DNA of 59,692 bases from Crocinitomicaceae bacterium. GTDB lineage: Bacteria; Bacteroidota; Bacteroidia; Flavobacteriales_D; Crocinitomicaceae. Of the stretch, positions 1 to 8,179 are shown piece by piece. Under the pieces are notes generated by a model. The model did not search any database and was not told where the DNA came from. It saw nothing but the letters and a program-made list of their open reading frames with translations. The translations under genes were made by a program, and so were the position numbers. The stretch covers positions 1 to 59,692 of the forward strand of contig JAGQYP010000019.1 of assembly GCA_020436025.1 (NCBI GenBank). Reading direction: 5' to 3'. Within the stretch, counting starts at the first letter, position 1. Each line of letters opens with the position of its first letter.

Positions 1-27
1 TGTAGAATTAAGAGTTTAGAATTTTAT
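1..27. repeat. GTAGAATT-type intergenic repeat, cut by window edge
   Basis: The window opens with GTAGAATTAAGAG followed by a second TTAGAATTTT word. The same AT-rich vocabulary recurs at 38531-38557 and 52427-52469, each time directly after a gene end, so this is probably the tail of one more copy whose left part lies outside the window. Confidence 0.5.
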
Positions 28-47
28 TTTCGGAATTTCCCATTATA

Positions 48-78
48 AAAAAAGCTCCAATTTTGTTGGAGCTTTTTT
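48..78. terminator. Strong bidirectional intrinsic terminator
   Basis: A perfect 13-bp inverted repeat (arms 48-60 and 66-78, core AGCTCCAA/TTGGAGCT) with a 5-nt loop and A/T runs on both sides. It lies 5 bp beyond the stop of the minus-strand gene at 84-1034, so it ends the sigma-factor operon, and it can also work for a plus-strand gene left of the window. Confidence 0.9.
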
Positions 79-83
79 AGTTT

Positions 84-1034
84 CTAATCTGCCGTATACA
101 ATAGATCAATCAGATCCGTATTTTGGTTCAATCCGTTGTCGTTCAAGATTTCGTAGGCAAATCCATCTTTCTTTAAATCTCCAGAAATGAAATTGTTTTG
201 ATTTTCTTTGAAAGCCACTCCCTTTTCATTTCTTCGCTCATTATTTCCAGGAGCGACTACTCTAGAGTTTAAAGAATCCGCAACAACTGAATTTCCACCT
301 CCGTTCGGATAGCCTCCAGCAATATAATCCAGAGTTATGGTTCTGTCATCAGCAGCGGTTTTCTTTTTGTCATCTGCACCATATTCCAAATCTTGCTTTA
401 AATAGCCTGCATTTCCATCCAACTCATCCGCAACTTCTTCTAGCATTGCAGGCTCATTTTGATTGGCGAAGATCTTACCATCGTTGTGATCCAGGTCTTC
501 CAACAAACCTTCTTTTGCTTCGATTTCAGCATTTTTGTTGCTCTCTGTTGGAGTTAATGGAATATCTTTCTCCATCATTTCTTCTTCAGTTGCAACCGTA
601 CTTTCATCTGCTGACTCTTTTGCCATATTATCTTCAGCTTGTGCCACGTTTCCTTTATTTTCATTTACCGTTCCGAAATCCATCGGCACGAAAAAGAAAA
701 CCAAAAGCAAAATAGCTGCCAGGGAAGCATAAATTCCCGGTTTGGCATAAGTTGGTTTGTCTTCCGGGAAAAAGAACACACCGATTCCATTGTACCAGAT
801 CTTCTTTTCTGGTCTGCTCCCCTCCATCATCTGCATTAAGGATGCTTTGGTAGATTCTTTGGGCTGGATACGCTCCGTTTTAAGATCAGAAGACATCATC
901 AGTGTCATTTTAAACTGAGCATACTCTTCCTCATTGGAAATAAAATCCTTTATCCCCTCCTTCTCTCCTTCTGTGAGCTGTTGATACTCTTTATCCAGTA
1001 TCAACTGTTCTATGTTCTCATCAAATAGTTCCAT
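84..1034 (-). CDS. Probable membrane anti-sigma factor partner of the adjacent ECF sigma factor
   Basis: This 316-residue protein has a short acidic, helical N-terminal part (about residues 1-75), a single hydrophobic segment at about 99-117 and a long, charged and Asn/Gly-rich outer part. That is the layout of an anti-sigma factor: a cytoplasmic sigma-binding head, one membrane span and a periplasmic sensor. Its ATG shares one base with the sigma factor stop (TAATG), so the two are translationally coupled. No zinc-binding HxxxCxxC motif of the ZAS class is visible, so the role is inferred from position and topology only. A terminator follows at 48-78. Confidence 0.6.
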   Translation of the reverse strand: MELFDENIEQLILDKEYQQLTEGEKEGIKDFISNEEEYAQFKMTLMMSSDLKTERIQPKESTKASLMQMMEGSRPEKKIWYNGIGVFFFPEDKPTYAKPGIYASLAAILLLVFFFVPMDFGTVNENKGNVAQAEDNMAKESADESTVATEEEMMEKDIPLTPTESNKNAEIEAKEGLLEDLDHNDGKIFANQNEPAMLEEVADELDGNAGYLKQDLEYGADDKKKTAADDRTITLDYIAGGYPNGGGNSVVADSLNSRVVAPGNNERRNEKGVAFKENQNNFISGDLKKDGFAYEILNDNGLNQNTDLIDLLYTAD

Positions 1035-1630
1035 TACTTCCCACCTATTAATTCGTCTCTATATACTTCTAAATTCACCGATATCTTCTTAATTGCATTG
1101 AATATTCTTGATTTTACAGTCCCCAAATTGATATCCAAGGCATCTGCAATCTCCTGGTTCGATAAATCATCAATGAACTTCAATACAAATACTTCTTTAT
1201 GTTTTTCGTCTAACTGATTCACTTCAGCGAGTAATTTTTGTTTGAAGGCCTTATTGTCAAACATTCTATCTACAGCTTCCTCACTCGAAGAAACATTGTA
1301 GGATTCATCCAATCCTGAACTTGTGTTTGACCTCACCTCCTGCTTTTTATATTCATTTTTACACATATTGTTGGCCACTGAGAAAAACCAGGTTTTGAAC
1401 GCTCTCTTATTGCGATCGTAGTACTCGGTTTTCTCAATAATCTTCTGGAACAAATCGTGCATGAAGTCCTCCGCTTTTTCCCTATCCTTCCACAACATCC
1501 GATAGAAATAATTCAGGATCATTTCCGAATATCGGTTGTAGAGCTCAGAGAATGCTTTGGAATCCTTATCACGAATAAGGTCCATCAAATCTTCGTCCGA
1601 CAGTGTTTTATAATTTCGAAAAAGCTTCAT
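1034..1630 (-). CDS. ECF-family RNA polymerase sigma factor
   Basis: A 198-residue sigma-70 family protein of extracytoplasmic-function size. Region 2 spans about residues 20-95 (ALYNRY-like helix, then the HDLFQKI promoter-melting segment) and region 4 about 130-185 (LDEKHKEVFVLKFIDDLSN and the helix-turn-helix EIADALDINLGTVKSR). It should direct RNA polymerase to a small regulon, probably an envelope response, since both operon partners are exported or membrane-bound. It starts immediately after the stop of the upstream secreted-protein gene (TAAATG) and overlaps the downstream probable anti-sigma gene by one base. The regulon cannot be told from this window. Confidence 0.92.
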   Translation of the reverse strand: MKLFRNYKTLSDEDLMDLIRDKDSKAFSELYNRYSEMILNYFYRMLWKDREKAEDFMHDLFQKIIEKTEYYDRNKRAFKTWFFSVANNMCKNEYKKQEVRSNTSSGLDESYNVSSSEEAVDRMFDNKAFKQKLLAEVNQLDEKHKEVFVLKFIDDLSNQEIADALDINLGTVKSRIFNAIKKISVNLEVYRDELIGGK

Positions 1631-2776
1631 TTAAATACCAAGGCTCGCTTTTACCGTTTTTTCTTTGTTGATATCTCTACCAATTTTTAGTGCTATTGAT
1701 TTAATATATTCTTGTTTCTTCGGATCCTGCTTATACTTCTTGTACAATTGTGAAAGCATGACCAAATAGTTTGCATTCATTTGTTTTACCTTGCTACTGG
1801 ATTGATTCTGCAATAAATAATCCAACTGCAATTCATTTTCAAAATTGATTTTCAATTTGTCTTCATTCAATCTTTTTGGAGCATATTTCAAGGCCAAACC
1901 TGTGTTTTTTAAATTGATTGAAAGCCCCTTAAGTACATATTTTGGAACTGTATATCCTAGAAAGATGTTTTTATCTGGATTCACTTGAAGTAATTTCATG
2001 ATGAAATCCTGATTTTCCGGTCCAACTCCAGGATCCTTCAATCCATATTGTTTCAAAATTCTCTTTCTGTATTCTTTGTTTTGAAGAATATCCAATGACA
2101 AAACCTTAACATCCTTGCGCATTGCTTTTTCATTTTGCAATACCCACAGAGGATAGGTGTCATCGTAACCATTTGTGATGAGGATTCCGTTTTTATCTAT
2201 GGATCGCAAAACATTTTCATTGTATCGATACACACCCGATTCAATTGCATTCGAAGCCATTAACTTCTTAGTAAATTCAGCTTTTTTCGTTGCATTGTCT
2301 GTGATTTCATAATAAGCAATGAAGTCATCAAATAAAGAAGCATCGTAAGGCTTCAATTTGTAGGCCTTTTCCAAAAAAGGAAACAAACTCACATCGTGAT
2401 TTCCGTTGACATAAGTCAGATAATTAAATTCAAATGAATTTTCAGCGGATTCTTTTAGATTTTCCAACTGCTGATCCAATGTTTTTTGCTGCTCAGAAGT
2501 AAATCCCTTCCCTAAGTTTTGGCGAATAAACTTCTTGCGGGTGAATTCATAATTGTATCTACCCGATTGCAATTGACTGTCAAAAACTCCTGTATTTACT
2601 TCTGGTGCAGGAGCTTCTTCCTTCTCTACTTTCTTCAGCTTCTCCTCTACTTTGTAGTTGAGTATATTACTGTTCACTCCATTCGAGTTATTCGAATTGT
2701 TGGAATTGCCCTCATTCCCTTGCCCAAGAGCGAAGACTGAAAAGTAAATCACTGATATGGTTAAAATTGTTCTCAT
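1631..2776 (-). CDS. Secreted protein with a DUF2723-like C-terminal motif, first gene of the sigma operon
   Basis: The ATG at 2776 is chosen over an upstream start at 2953 because it gives a clean signal peptide (MRTILTISVIYFSVFALGQ) and avoids overlap with the divergent rhomboid gene; the product is 381 residues. After a low-complexity Asn/Ser stretch the middle part has helical, TPR-like spacing. At about residues 210-245 it carries NGYDDTYPLWVLQ followed by RKDVKVLSLDIL. This closely resembles the NGDNDTYPLWYLQ...RTDVRVV stretch in the soluble end of Bacteroidota DUF2723/GT117 membrane proteins, recalled from family knowledge. Here no polytopic membrane part is attached. The stop abuts the sigma-factor ATG, suggesting the protein feeds into or reads out that sigma system. 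Function unknown. Confidence 0.75.
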   Translation of the reverse strand: MRTILTISVIYFSVFALGQGNEGNSNNSNNSNGVNSNILNYKVEEKLKKVEKEEAPAPEVNTGVFDSQLQSGRYNYEFTRKKFIRQNLGKGFTSEQQKTLDQQLENLKESAENSFEFNYLTYVNGNHDVSLFPFLEKAYKLKPYDASLFDDFIAYYEITDNATKKAEFTKKLMASNAIESGVYRYNENVLRSIDKNGILITNGYDDTYPLWVLQNEKAMRKDVKVLSLDILQNKEYRKRILKQYGLKDPGVGPENQDFIMKLLQVNPDKNIFLGYTVPKYVLKGLSINLKNTGLALKYAPKRLNEDKLKINFENELQLDYLLQNQSSSKVKQMNANYLVMLSQLYKKYKQDPKKQEYIKSIALKIGRDINKEKTVKASLGI

Positions 2777-2897
2777 AACTGCACAACTGTACAACCCTTT
2801 TTTCAAAAAGTTCAATTTAAGGAATATTTGTTTGAAAATCCTCCCTCGATTGTAAAGAATAATAAATACTTTAGTGAAAATCAAAAGCAATACTGAA

Positions 2898-3449
2898 ATG
2901 AAAATTACTTTTAATAGTCCGGTAGTTTTAGGATATGCATTCATAAGCGCCATTGTCTATTTTGCTCTGCTAAATTTTAATATCGGTACTTCCATTTTTG
3001 TGCTCAGACCAGAATTTGACGTTACTTCATTTACCTGGTACATCAGTTTGTTTGGTTACGGATTGGGTCATGGCAGCGCGGACCACTTGATTGGAAACAT
3101 GACTTTCATTTTACTTCTTGGCCCTGTTTTAGAAGAAAAATATGGCAGTAAGAATTTACTGATTATGATCTTATCTTGTGTTTTGATCACAGCGATTCTT
3201 CATATTGCTTTCTTTTCCCACGGACTATTAGGCGCTTCTGGAGTGGTTTTCATGTTTATCATTTTGGTGAGTTTGACCAATTACAAATCAGGAGAAATCC
3301 CTTTGACCTTTATTCTCATAGTTCTGCTGTTTGTAGGGAAAGAGATTTGGCAATTCTTTGATAATGATGGTATTTCTCATTTTGCTCATATTATGGGTGG
3401 AGCTGTAGGAGCTGTTTTCGGAATGCAATTTGGGAAAGCTAAGGAGTAG
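2898..3449 (+). CDS. Rhomboid-family intramembrane serine protease
   Basis: A short rhomboid of 183 residues from ATG 2898 (a GTG at 2874 would add 8 residues). It has about six hydrophobic segments. The family landmarks are present: HLIGN on the second helix (HxxxN), the catalytic serine in GASG, and the catalytic histidine in HFAHIMGGAVGAVFG with the glycine zipper of the last helix. These enzymes cut membrane-spanning substrates inside the bilayer with a Ser-His dyad. It is divergent from the sigma operon and is followed by a GCAAAG repeat. The substrate is unknown. Confidence 0.88.
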   Translation: MKITFNSPVVLGYAFISAIVYFALLNFNIGTSIFVLRPEFDVTSFTWYISLFGYGLGHGSADHLIGNMTFILLLGPVLEEKYGSKNLLIMILSCVLITAILHIAFFSHGLLGASGVVFMFIILVSLTNYKSGEIPLTFILIVLLFVGKEIWQFFDNDGISHFAHIMGGAVGAVFGMQFGKAKE

Positions 3450-3456
3450 TTTTTTT

Positions 3457-3489
3457 AACCGCAAAGGGTGCAAAGAATGGCAAAGAACG
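3457..3489. repeat. GCAAAG-word intergenic repeat
   Basis: Three GCAAAG words (3461, 3470, 3480) spaced 9-10 bp in an AACCGCAAAGGGTGCAAAG context lie seven bases after the rhomboid stop. I recall this phrase as a dispersed intergenic repeat in Bacteroidota genomes; that memory is not a search result. Confidence 0.55.
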
Positions 3490-3497
3490 TAAGGGAG

Positions 3498-3914
3498 TTA
3501 TTGAAAATGGATTTGTACCGGTAATATAAATAATGTATTTACGTTTTTCCCATTTAGTTTTCCTGGCTTCCATTTAGGCATTTTAGACACTGCTTCCAGA
3601 TAAGGTCGATTCAATTCGTGTTTTTCACCTTTGATTAATCTAATTCCAGTAATTGAGCCATCTTTTGTAACAATAAATCCCAAATAAATTTTACCAAAAT
3701 AATGAATGGATTCTTTTGTTGTAGAAATATTCACTTTTAGAAAATAACTCATCATTTCTGCAAATCCCCCTGGATATTCAGGCATTTCATCAACGATTTT
3801 ATAGACACACAATCCTGAAAGAGAATCGATTTCGCCACCACATGATATAGTATCCTTTTGGGAGAGTAAATATCCTGAAACGAATAAGACTGATATGGCA
3901 AGTAATATTTTCAA
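3498..3914 (-). CDS. Small exported TonB C-terminal-domain protein
   Basis: No ATG fits. A TTG at 3914 gives a typical signal peptide (MKILLAISVLFVSGYLLSQ) and a 138-residue product; a TTG at 3944 is the longer option. The mature part has two Cys (CGGE, LCVY) and then the TonB C-terminal fold signature: PGG near the start, GKIYLGFIVTKDGSITGIR, and a final MPKWKPGKLNGKNV. The N-terminal membrane anchor and Pro-rich linker of real TonB are absent, so it probably does not transduce energy itself. It is the last gene of a minus-strand group after the metallophosphoesterase (33-bp gap). Confidence 0.75.
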   Translation of the reverse strand: MKILLAISVLFVSGYLLSQKDTISCGGEIDSLSGLCVYKIVDEMPEYPGGFAEMMSYFLKVNISTTKESIHYFGKIYLGFIVTKDGSITGIRLIKGEKHELNRPYLEAVSKMPKWKPGKLNGKNVNTLFILPVQIHFQ

Positions 3915-3947
3915 CTGGATGAATAAGCAAATAATTGAGTGCAAGAA

Positions 3948-5183
3948 TTAAGCCAATTCAGATTCCAAAGTAAACTCAGTGATTTCAGGCCAGATGCCCA
4001 CTCTACCCGGGTAACCTAGATAGCCAAATCCTCTGTTGACGTAAAGCACTTGACCATCTTCTTCATATCTTCCGGCCCATCGTTTGTATCGGTATTGAAC
4101 TGGACTCCATCTAAAACCAGGAATTTCAATACCCATTTGACTTCCATGTGTGTGACCGGATAATGTTAGATCAATGAACGCTGAATGCTCAATCACTTTT
4201 TCACCAAAATGATCTGGATCATGCGACATTAGTATTTTAAAATCATTTTCGGTTGTACTCTTCAATGCTAAATCTAAATCACCTATTTGTGGAAAGGGTT
4301 TGTTACCCCAATTCTCCACTCCAACAAGGTAAATTTGCTCTCCATTGATCTCTATCGCTTCATTCTCATTTCTGAGCATTTTGAATCCAGTTTTTTCAAT
4401 ACGTTCCATAAGTTCTTCCAAATTTTGCAAGCGTTCTTCTTCAGAATCCCAGTGCACGTAATGCGCGTAGTCATGATTCCCAAGAACAGCATATTTCCCA
4501 TGTTTGGCTTTTAATCCTGAAAGCATTTCTTCAAAACCATCCATTTCTGAAGCTAAATTATTGACCATATCTCCAGTAAATAAGATTAAATCAGGTTCCA
4601 AGTTATTGACCATATTAAAGCCATTTTGAACAGCATCCTTATTATCAAAACTCCCCAAATGAAGGTCGGACAACTGAACAATTTTCAATCCATTAAAAGA
4701 AGCAGGTAAACGCTTAGACTTAAGCCTTTGTTTATGAATTTTGAAATCGTATTTCCCATAAAGAATACCATAAATCAGTGAAAAGAAAGGGATTGCGGCA
4801 ACTCCATAAGCAACATTGGCAACAAACTTTCTCCTAGACCTCTTGTTTTCTTTGGATAGTTCTTTTCTCTGAATCGACTTTCCGACAAAAGCGAAAAACC
4901 TGAAAATATCTTCCAGAATCAAGAATAAAGCAAGTACGAATTTAGTTACCAAGAAAACAAAGGAAGTTCCCATTATAAAGGACATCCACATGGAAGAGTT
5001 TAGAGAGCGTGTTCCAATATAAACGGCTGCTAAAATGATAGTAGTCAGCAAAAAGAACCAAGAAATAAGATAGATAGTCCAGAACACCCTCTTGGATCTT
5101 TTTGATTTGTAAAGGCTTTTCAATGCGAAAAACACGTACGCATCAATCAATAAAAAAACACTTATAACAATTAAGAATCTCAT
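3948..5183 (-). CDS. Membrane-anchored metallophosphoesterase (YkuE-like)
   Basis: A 411-residue protein with four hydrophobic segments in the first 100 residues, another near 125-142, then a calcineurin-like phosphoesterase domain. The two-metal ligand motifs are all visible: SDLHLG (D173, H175), FTGDMV (about 202-207), LGNHDY (234-239), a later SHDPDHF, and SGHTHG. Family members hydrolyse phosphomonoesters or diesters; several act on UDP-diacylglucosamine or other envelope lipids, but the substrate cannot be read here. It lies between a YdcF-like gene (35-bp gap) and a TonB-domain gene, supporting an envelope role. Confidence 0.9.
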   Translation of the reverse strand: MRFLIVISVFLLIDAYVFFALKSLYKSKRSKRVFWTIYLISWFFLLTTIILAAVYIGTRSLNSSMWMSFIMGTSFVFLVTKFVLALFLILEDIFRFFAFVGKSIQRKELSKENKRSRRKFVANVAYGVAAIPFFSLIYGILYGKYDFKIHKQRLKSKRLPASFNGLKIVQLSDLHLGSFDNKDAVQNGFNMVNNLEPDLILFTGDMVNNLASEMDGFEEMLSGLKAKHGKYAVLGNHDYAHYVHWDSEEERLQNLEELMERIEKTGFKMLRNENEAIEINGEQIYLVGVENWGNKPFPQIGDLDLALKSTTENDFKILMSHDPDHFGEKVIEHSAFIDLTLSGHTHGSQMGIEIPGFRWSPVQYRYKRWAGRYEEDGQVLYVNRGFGYLGYPGRVGIWPEITEFTLESELA

Positions 5184-5218
5184 CTCCTACTCAAACTTCA
5201 TTTAGACGTAAAAGTTCA

Positions 5219-5971
5219 TTAAAGTTTACCGGTAACCGCATAAGCCATATAACCAAAGACCTCATGAAAATATTGATTCCATAAATGCATGGCTTCTAAA
5301 GAAGGAAATACAAATTGATCCCAAGTAGTTGCGTTACCATAGAAATCGGTCGGAAACTCGTCAAATTCGATGCCTTGCTTAGCAAAAACGGCTCTCGATC
5401 TGCGCATGTGCAATGCAGAAGTGATTAATAAAACGTTTTCAAAACCTTTTTCCTCTAAAATAACTTTCGAATTCTGCGCATTTTGGAAGGTATTTTGCGA
5501 CTCGGAATCCACTAAAATTTTTTCAGCTGGAATCCCATTTGAAACGAGTACTTCTTTAAGTTGATTGGATTCATCTAACCCTTTATCTATGATATCTCCG
5601 TTTTTACCCGTAAGCAAAATATAGTCAATCTTTCCTTGATGGAACAATTGGATAGCACACCAAAGTCGATCTCCCCCTCTTCGAATGCTTAGCCTTTGTC
5701 GATCATTATCGTACTCAAATCCGCCTCCTAATACTATGCCTACATCATAATGTCCCACTTCCTCGATTCTTTTTCCATCAGTCTCCCAACCCCCGATAAA
5801 AAGCATGACTAATGGCTTATATGAAAACACAAAAAACACCACTAAAAATGCTACTTTGAGCTTCTTTCGAATGTTTGGTTTTTTAATTATTAGAAACGCT
5901 AAAATCAATAAAATTAACCAGTTAAAAGGGTTAAAGAAGAAGCCTAATATTTTGGAGATGAAGAAAAACAT
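5219..5971 (-). CDS. YdcF/ElyC-type DUF218 membrane protein
   Basis: A 250-residue protein with two N-terminal membrane helices and a DUF218 domain: GIVLGGG at about residue 79, the RL-rich stretch, LLTGKNG at about 119, an Asn-Thr-containing SQNTFQNA segment and a LLITSALHMRRS strand. The family includes E. coli ElyC/YdcF, linked to peptidoglycan precursor recycling and lipid-carrier supply. Its start and stop leave only 35 bp to the following metallophosphoesterase, so these two and the TonB-domain gene probably form one transcript. Confidence 0.88.
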   Translation of the reverse strand: MFFFISKILGFFFNPFNWLILLILAFLIIKKPNIRKKLKVAFLVVFFVFSYKPLVMLFIGGWETDGKRIEEVGHYDVGIVLGGGFEYDNDRQRLSIRRGGDRLWCAIQLFHQGKIDYILLTGKNGDIIDKGLDESNQLKEVLVSNGIPAEKILVDSESQNTFQNAQNSKVILEEKGFENVLLITSALHMRRSRAVFAKQGIEFDEFPTDFYGNATTWDQFVFPSLEAMHLWNQYFHEVFGYMAYAVTGKL

Positions 5972-6008
5972 TCTTTTTTTCGCAAAGTAAAAACAAAATT
6001 TAAAATTT

Positions 6009-6833
6009 ATGTACTTATTTAGTTTTCAAACCGAATGGTCTAAGCTCCAAGTAAAGCTTGTGGACTTTGGACTAAATTTATTGATTGCCATCGCGATTCT
6101 TATTATTGGATTTAAAGTTGTTTCCCTTATCGGACAAGCACTACATAAAGTGTTAGAGAAACAAAAACTTGATGAATCCCTTAGAAAATTTCTTCAGTCG
6201 GTTTTAGTATCCATGCTTAAAATTTTAGTAGTTGTTACTGCTCTGGCTGAATTAGGATTAGAAATGACCTCTTTTGTTGCTTTGCTTGGTGCTGCAGGTT
6301 TGGCAGTAGGTATGGCCTTTTCAGGTTCACTTCAAAACTTTGCTGGAGGTGTGATGCTTTTGGTTTTCAAACCTTTCAAACTCGGTGATTTTGTAACGAT
6401 GCAGGGAGAAACAGGTACCGTTAAAGAAATTCAAATCTTTCAAACTGTTCTGACAACTGTTGACAACAAAACCATTTTCCTTCCTAATGGACAAATCATC
6501 AATGGAAACATAACCAATTTCTCTCACCAAGAAACCAGAAGAGTCGATTTTACCATTGGTATTGGGTATGGAGACAAATATGAAACAGCTGTGGAAGCCT
6601 TGAAGGAATTCATTTCAAAAGACGACCGCATATTAAGTACTCCTGAACCATTTATTGGATTAGTGAACTTGAATGATAGTTCCGTGGATATTGCCTTGAG
6701 AGTCTGGACGAAAACAGAAGACTACTGGCCTGTTTATTTCAATATCAACAAAATGGTTTACGAAAACTTCGACGACAAAGGATTGAACATTCCTTTCCCA
6801 CAAATGGATGTGCATGTGCACAATGTGAGATAG
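6009..6833 (+). CDS. Small-conductance mechanosensitive channel, MscS family
   Basis: This 274-residue protein matches the minimal MscS length. Three hydrophobic helices occupy about residues 18-105. The pore helix is glycine/alanine-rich (LLGAAGLAVGMAFSGSLQNFAGG), followed by the characteristic FKPFKLGDFV beta-domain entry and the FLPNGQIINGNITNFS segment. The C-terminal alpha/beta domain runs to the end. It should open on membrane tension during osmotic downshock. It is convergent with lgt across a repeat block at 6837-6971 and has no operon partner. Confidence 0.95.
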   Translation: MYLFSFQTEWSKLQVKLVDFGLNLLIAIAILIIGFKVVSLIGQALHKVLEKQKLDESLRKFLQSVLVSMLKILVVVTALAELGLEMTSFVALLGAAGLAVGMAFSGSLQNFAGGVMLLVFKPFKLGDFVTMQGETGTVKEIQIFQTVLTTVDNKTIFLPNGQIINGNITNFSHQETRRVDFTIGIGYGDKYETAVEALKEFISKDDRILSTPEPFIGLVNLNDSSVDIALRVWTKTEDYWPVYFNINKMVYENFDDKGLNIPFPQMDVHVHNVR

Positions 6834-6836
6834 GTT

Positions 6837-6971
6837 GGAATGCAAAGTTATTTGAATGCAAAGTTAAAAGTGCAAAGTGCAAAATTGAATTTGGAATGCA
6901 AAGTTAAAAGTGCAAAGTGCAAAATCGGGTGAATCTAATTTTGAACTTTGCATTTTGCATTTTGCATTTTG
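6837..6971. repeat. TGCAAAGT/TTTTGCAT repeat block between convergent genes
   Basis: A 32-bp direct repeat (6854-6885 and 6894-6925, period 40 bp, identical as far as I can read) is built from TGCAAAGT and TGCAAAAT words. It is followed by the opposite orientation, ACTTTGCATTTTGCATTTTG at 6946-6965. The two halves can pair into imperfect hairpins, so the block may end transcription of both mscS and lgt. Related words recur at 42843, 43051 and 52486. Confidence 0.8.
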
Positions 6972-6974
6972 AAC

Positions 6975-8039
6975 TCAACCTTCCTCTGGATACCCCTTTT
7001 TTAATTCCTTGATCTTTCTTAGTACGAAAAACAATCCGATTAGAACAAATGGAATACTCAGCATCTGCCCTGTGTTTATCATTGTTTCAGCATCTCTTTC
7101 GGCCTGACCTTCTTTCAAAAATTCAATAAAGAAACGGAAGCCGAAAACACCAATAAGAAAAGCCCCGAAAATAAATCCTTGAATCCTTCCGGCATTCGTT
7201 TTCCAGTATAGAAAAAACAGACCTAGGAAGATAACCAAGTAGCCTATTGCTTCATAGATTTGTGTTGGCATTCTAGGAATTAAATACATGTATATTGTAA
7301 ACTGATCTTCTTGAATTAAATCCTCCGATAATTTACTATTGTTCATCGCCAGAATCTCATAGGAATCGCTTCTTCCATTGTTGGATTCATTTACGATATA
7401 CTGTGTGATCGCTTGATTGTTTTTCCCAGGAAGTTTGACCGTAATCTCATATTCCGGATAAGCAATTCCATTTACCGTTGAATCTTCACCTGTAGCTTTG
7501 TAAGAAAGTTCAAAATCCGGGAAATAACCGTGAAGTTTTTTCTCGTAATTTTTCATGAACACAATTGACATCGCTCCATCGCTAGGTTTTCCTTTAATTT
7601 CGGAATTCATTAGGTTACCTACTCGAATAAAGCATCCTGCAATTGCAATGGCAATAACTGCCCTATCCAATGTCCATAAAACAGGCATTTTAGAAGAAAA
7701 TCTCTTATAAAGTAAAACACCTAAAATGATTCCAATTGCTGCACCGTGAGAGGCTAATCCACCTTTCCAAACCGCAATAATTTCACCCAAATTTTCCTTG
7801 TAGTATGCCCAGTCGTAAAAGAAAACATGTCCCAATCTGGCACCAACAATTGTTGAGACAACCACCCACATTAAGAGATTGTCCAATTCTTTGATTTCCA
7901 CCTTTTCTTTGGCATAAATCCTTTTGATAAGGTAATATCCTAAGATGATTCCACCGATAAAAAATAATGCGTATTTGTTGGGTCTGTCAAATCCCGGAAT
8001 TACCTCCGGACCTACATTCCAAACTATAGATAAATCCAT
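6975..8039 (-). CDS. lgt: Prolipoprotein diacylglyceryl transferase
   Basis: Lgt moves diacylglyceryl from phosphatidylglycerol onto the lipobox cysteine of prolipoproteins in the inner membrane. The 354-residue product has seven or so membrane helices and the key motifs GARLGHVFFY (66-75), GGLASHGA (93-100) and the signature RVGNLMNSEIKG (139-150, with the essential Arg139). It is about 60 residues longer than the E. coli enzyme because of a polar insertion at about 160-245 on the outer side. This window encodes several lipoproteins that depend on it, including the RND adaptor and outer membrane factor and the octahaem cytochrome. Confidence 0.95.
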   Translation of the reverse strand: MDLSIVWNVGPEVIPGFDRPNKYALFFIGGIILGYYLIKRIYAKEKVEIKELDNLLMWVVVSTIVGARLGHVFFYDWAYYKENLGEIIAVWKGGLASHGAAIGIILGVLLYKRFSSKMPVLWTLDRAVIAIAIAGCFIRVGNLMNSEIKGKPSDGAMSIVFMKNYEKKLHGYFPDFELSYKATGEDSTVNGIAYPEYEITVKLPGKNNQAITQYIVNESNNGRSDSYEILAMNNSKLSEDLIQEDQFTIYMYLIPRMPTQIYEAIGYLVIFLGLFFLYWKTNAGRIQGFIFGAFLIGVFGFRFFIEFLKEGQAERDAETMINTGQMLSIPFVLIGLFFVLRKIKELKKGYPEEG

Positions 8040-8060
8040 TTGTGATTTTTAAAATTTCAA

Positions 8061-8068
8061 CAAAAATA
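8061..8068 (-). promoter_or_regulatory. Possible -7 box for lgt
   Basis: Minus-strand TATTTTTG matches the Bacteroidota -7 consensus TAnnTTTG and ends 21 bp before the lgt ATG. I do not find a TTTG -33 box at the usual distance, so this is a weak call. Confidence 0.3.
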
Positions 8069-8140
8069 AGGATTCTTAAATGGGAAAAGATTTTTTACAG
8101 AATTAATTTAGGGGGAACATAGCTAAAGTCTTTTAATTGT

Positions 8141-8148
8141 TATCTTTG
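8141..8148 (+). promoter_or_regulatory. Likely -7 box for the serC operon
   Basis: TATCTTTG is an exact match to TAnnTTTG, 31 bp before the serC ATG, in the only non-coding gap upstream of the operon. A clear -33 partner is not visible. Confidence 0.45.
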
Positions 8149-8179
8149 ACCCGAATTTTAAACTCTAAAATCACTAATA

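Noticed and set aside
2777..2953. Longer start for the secreted DUF2723-like protein
   Set aside because: It would overlap the divergent rhomboid gene and bury the signal peptide at residue 60.
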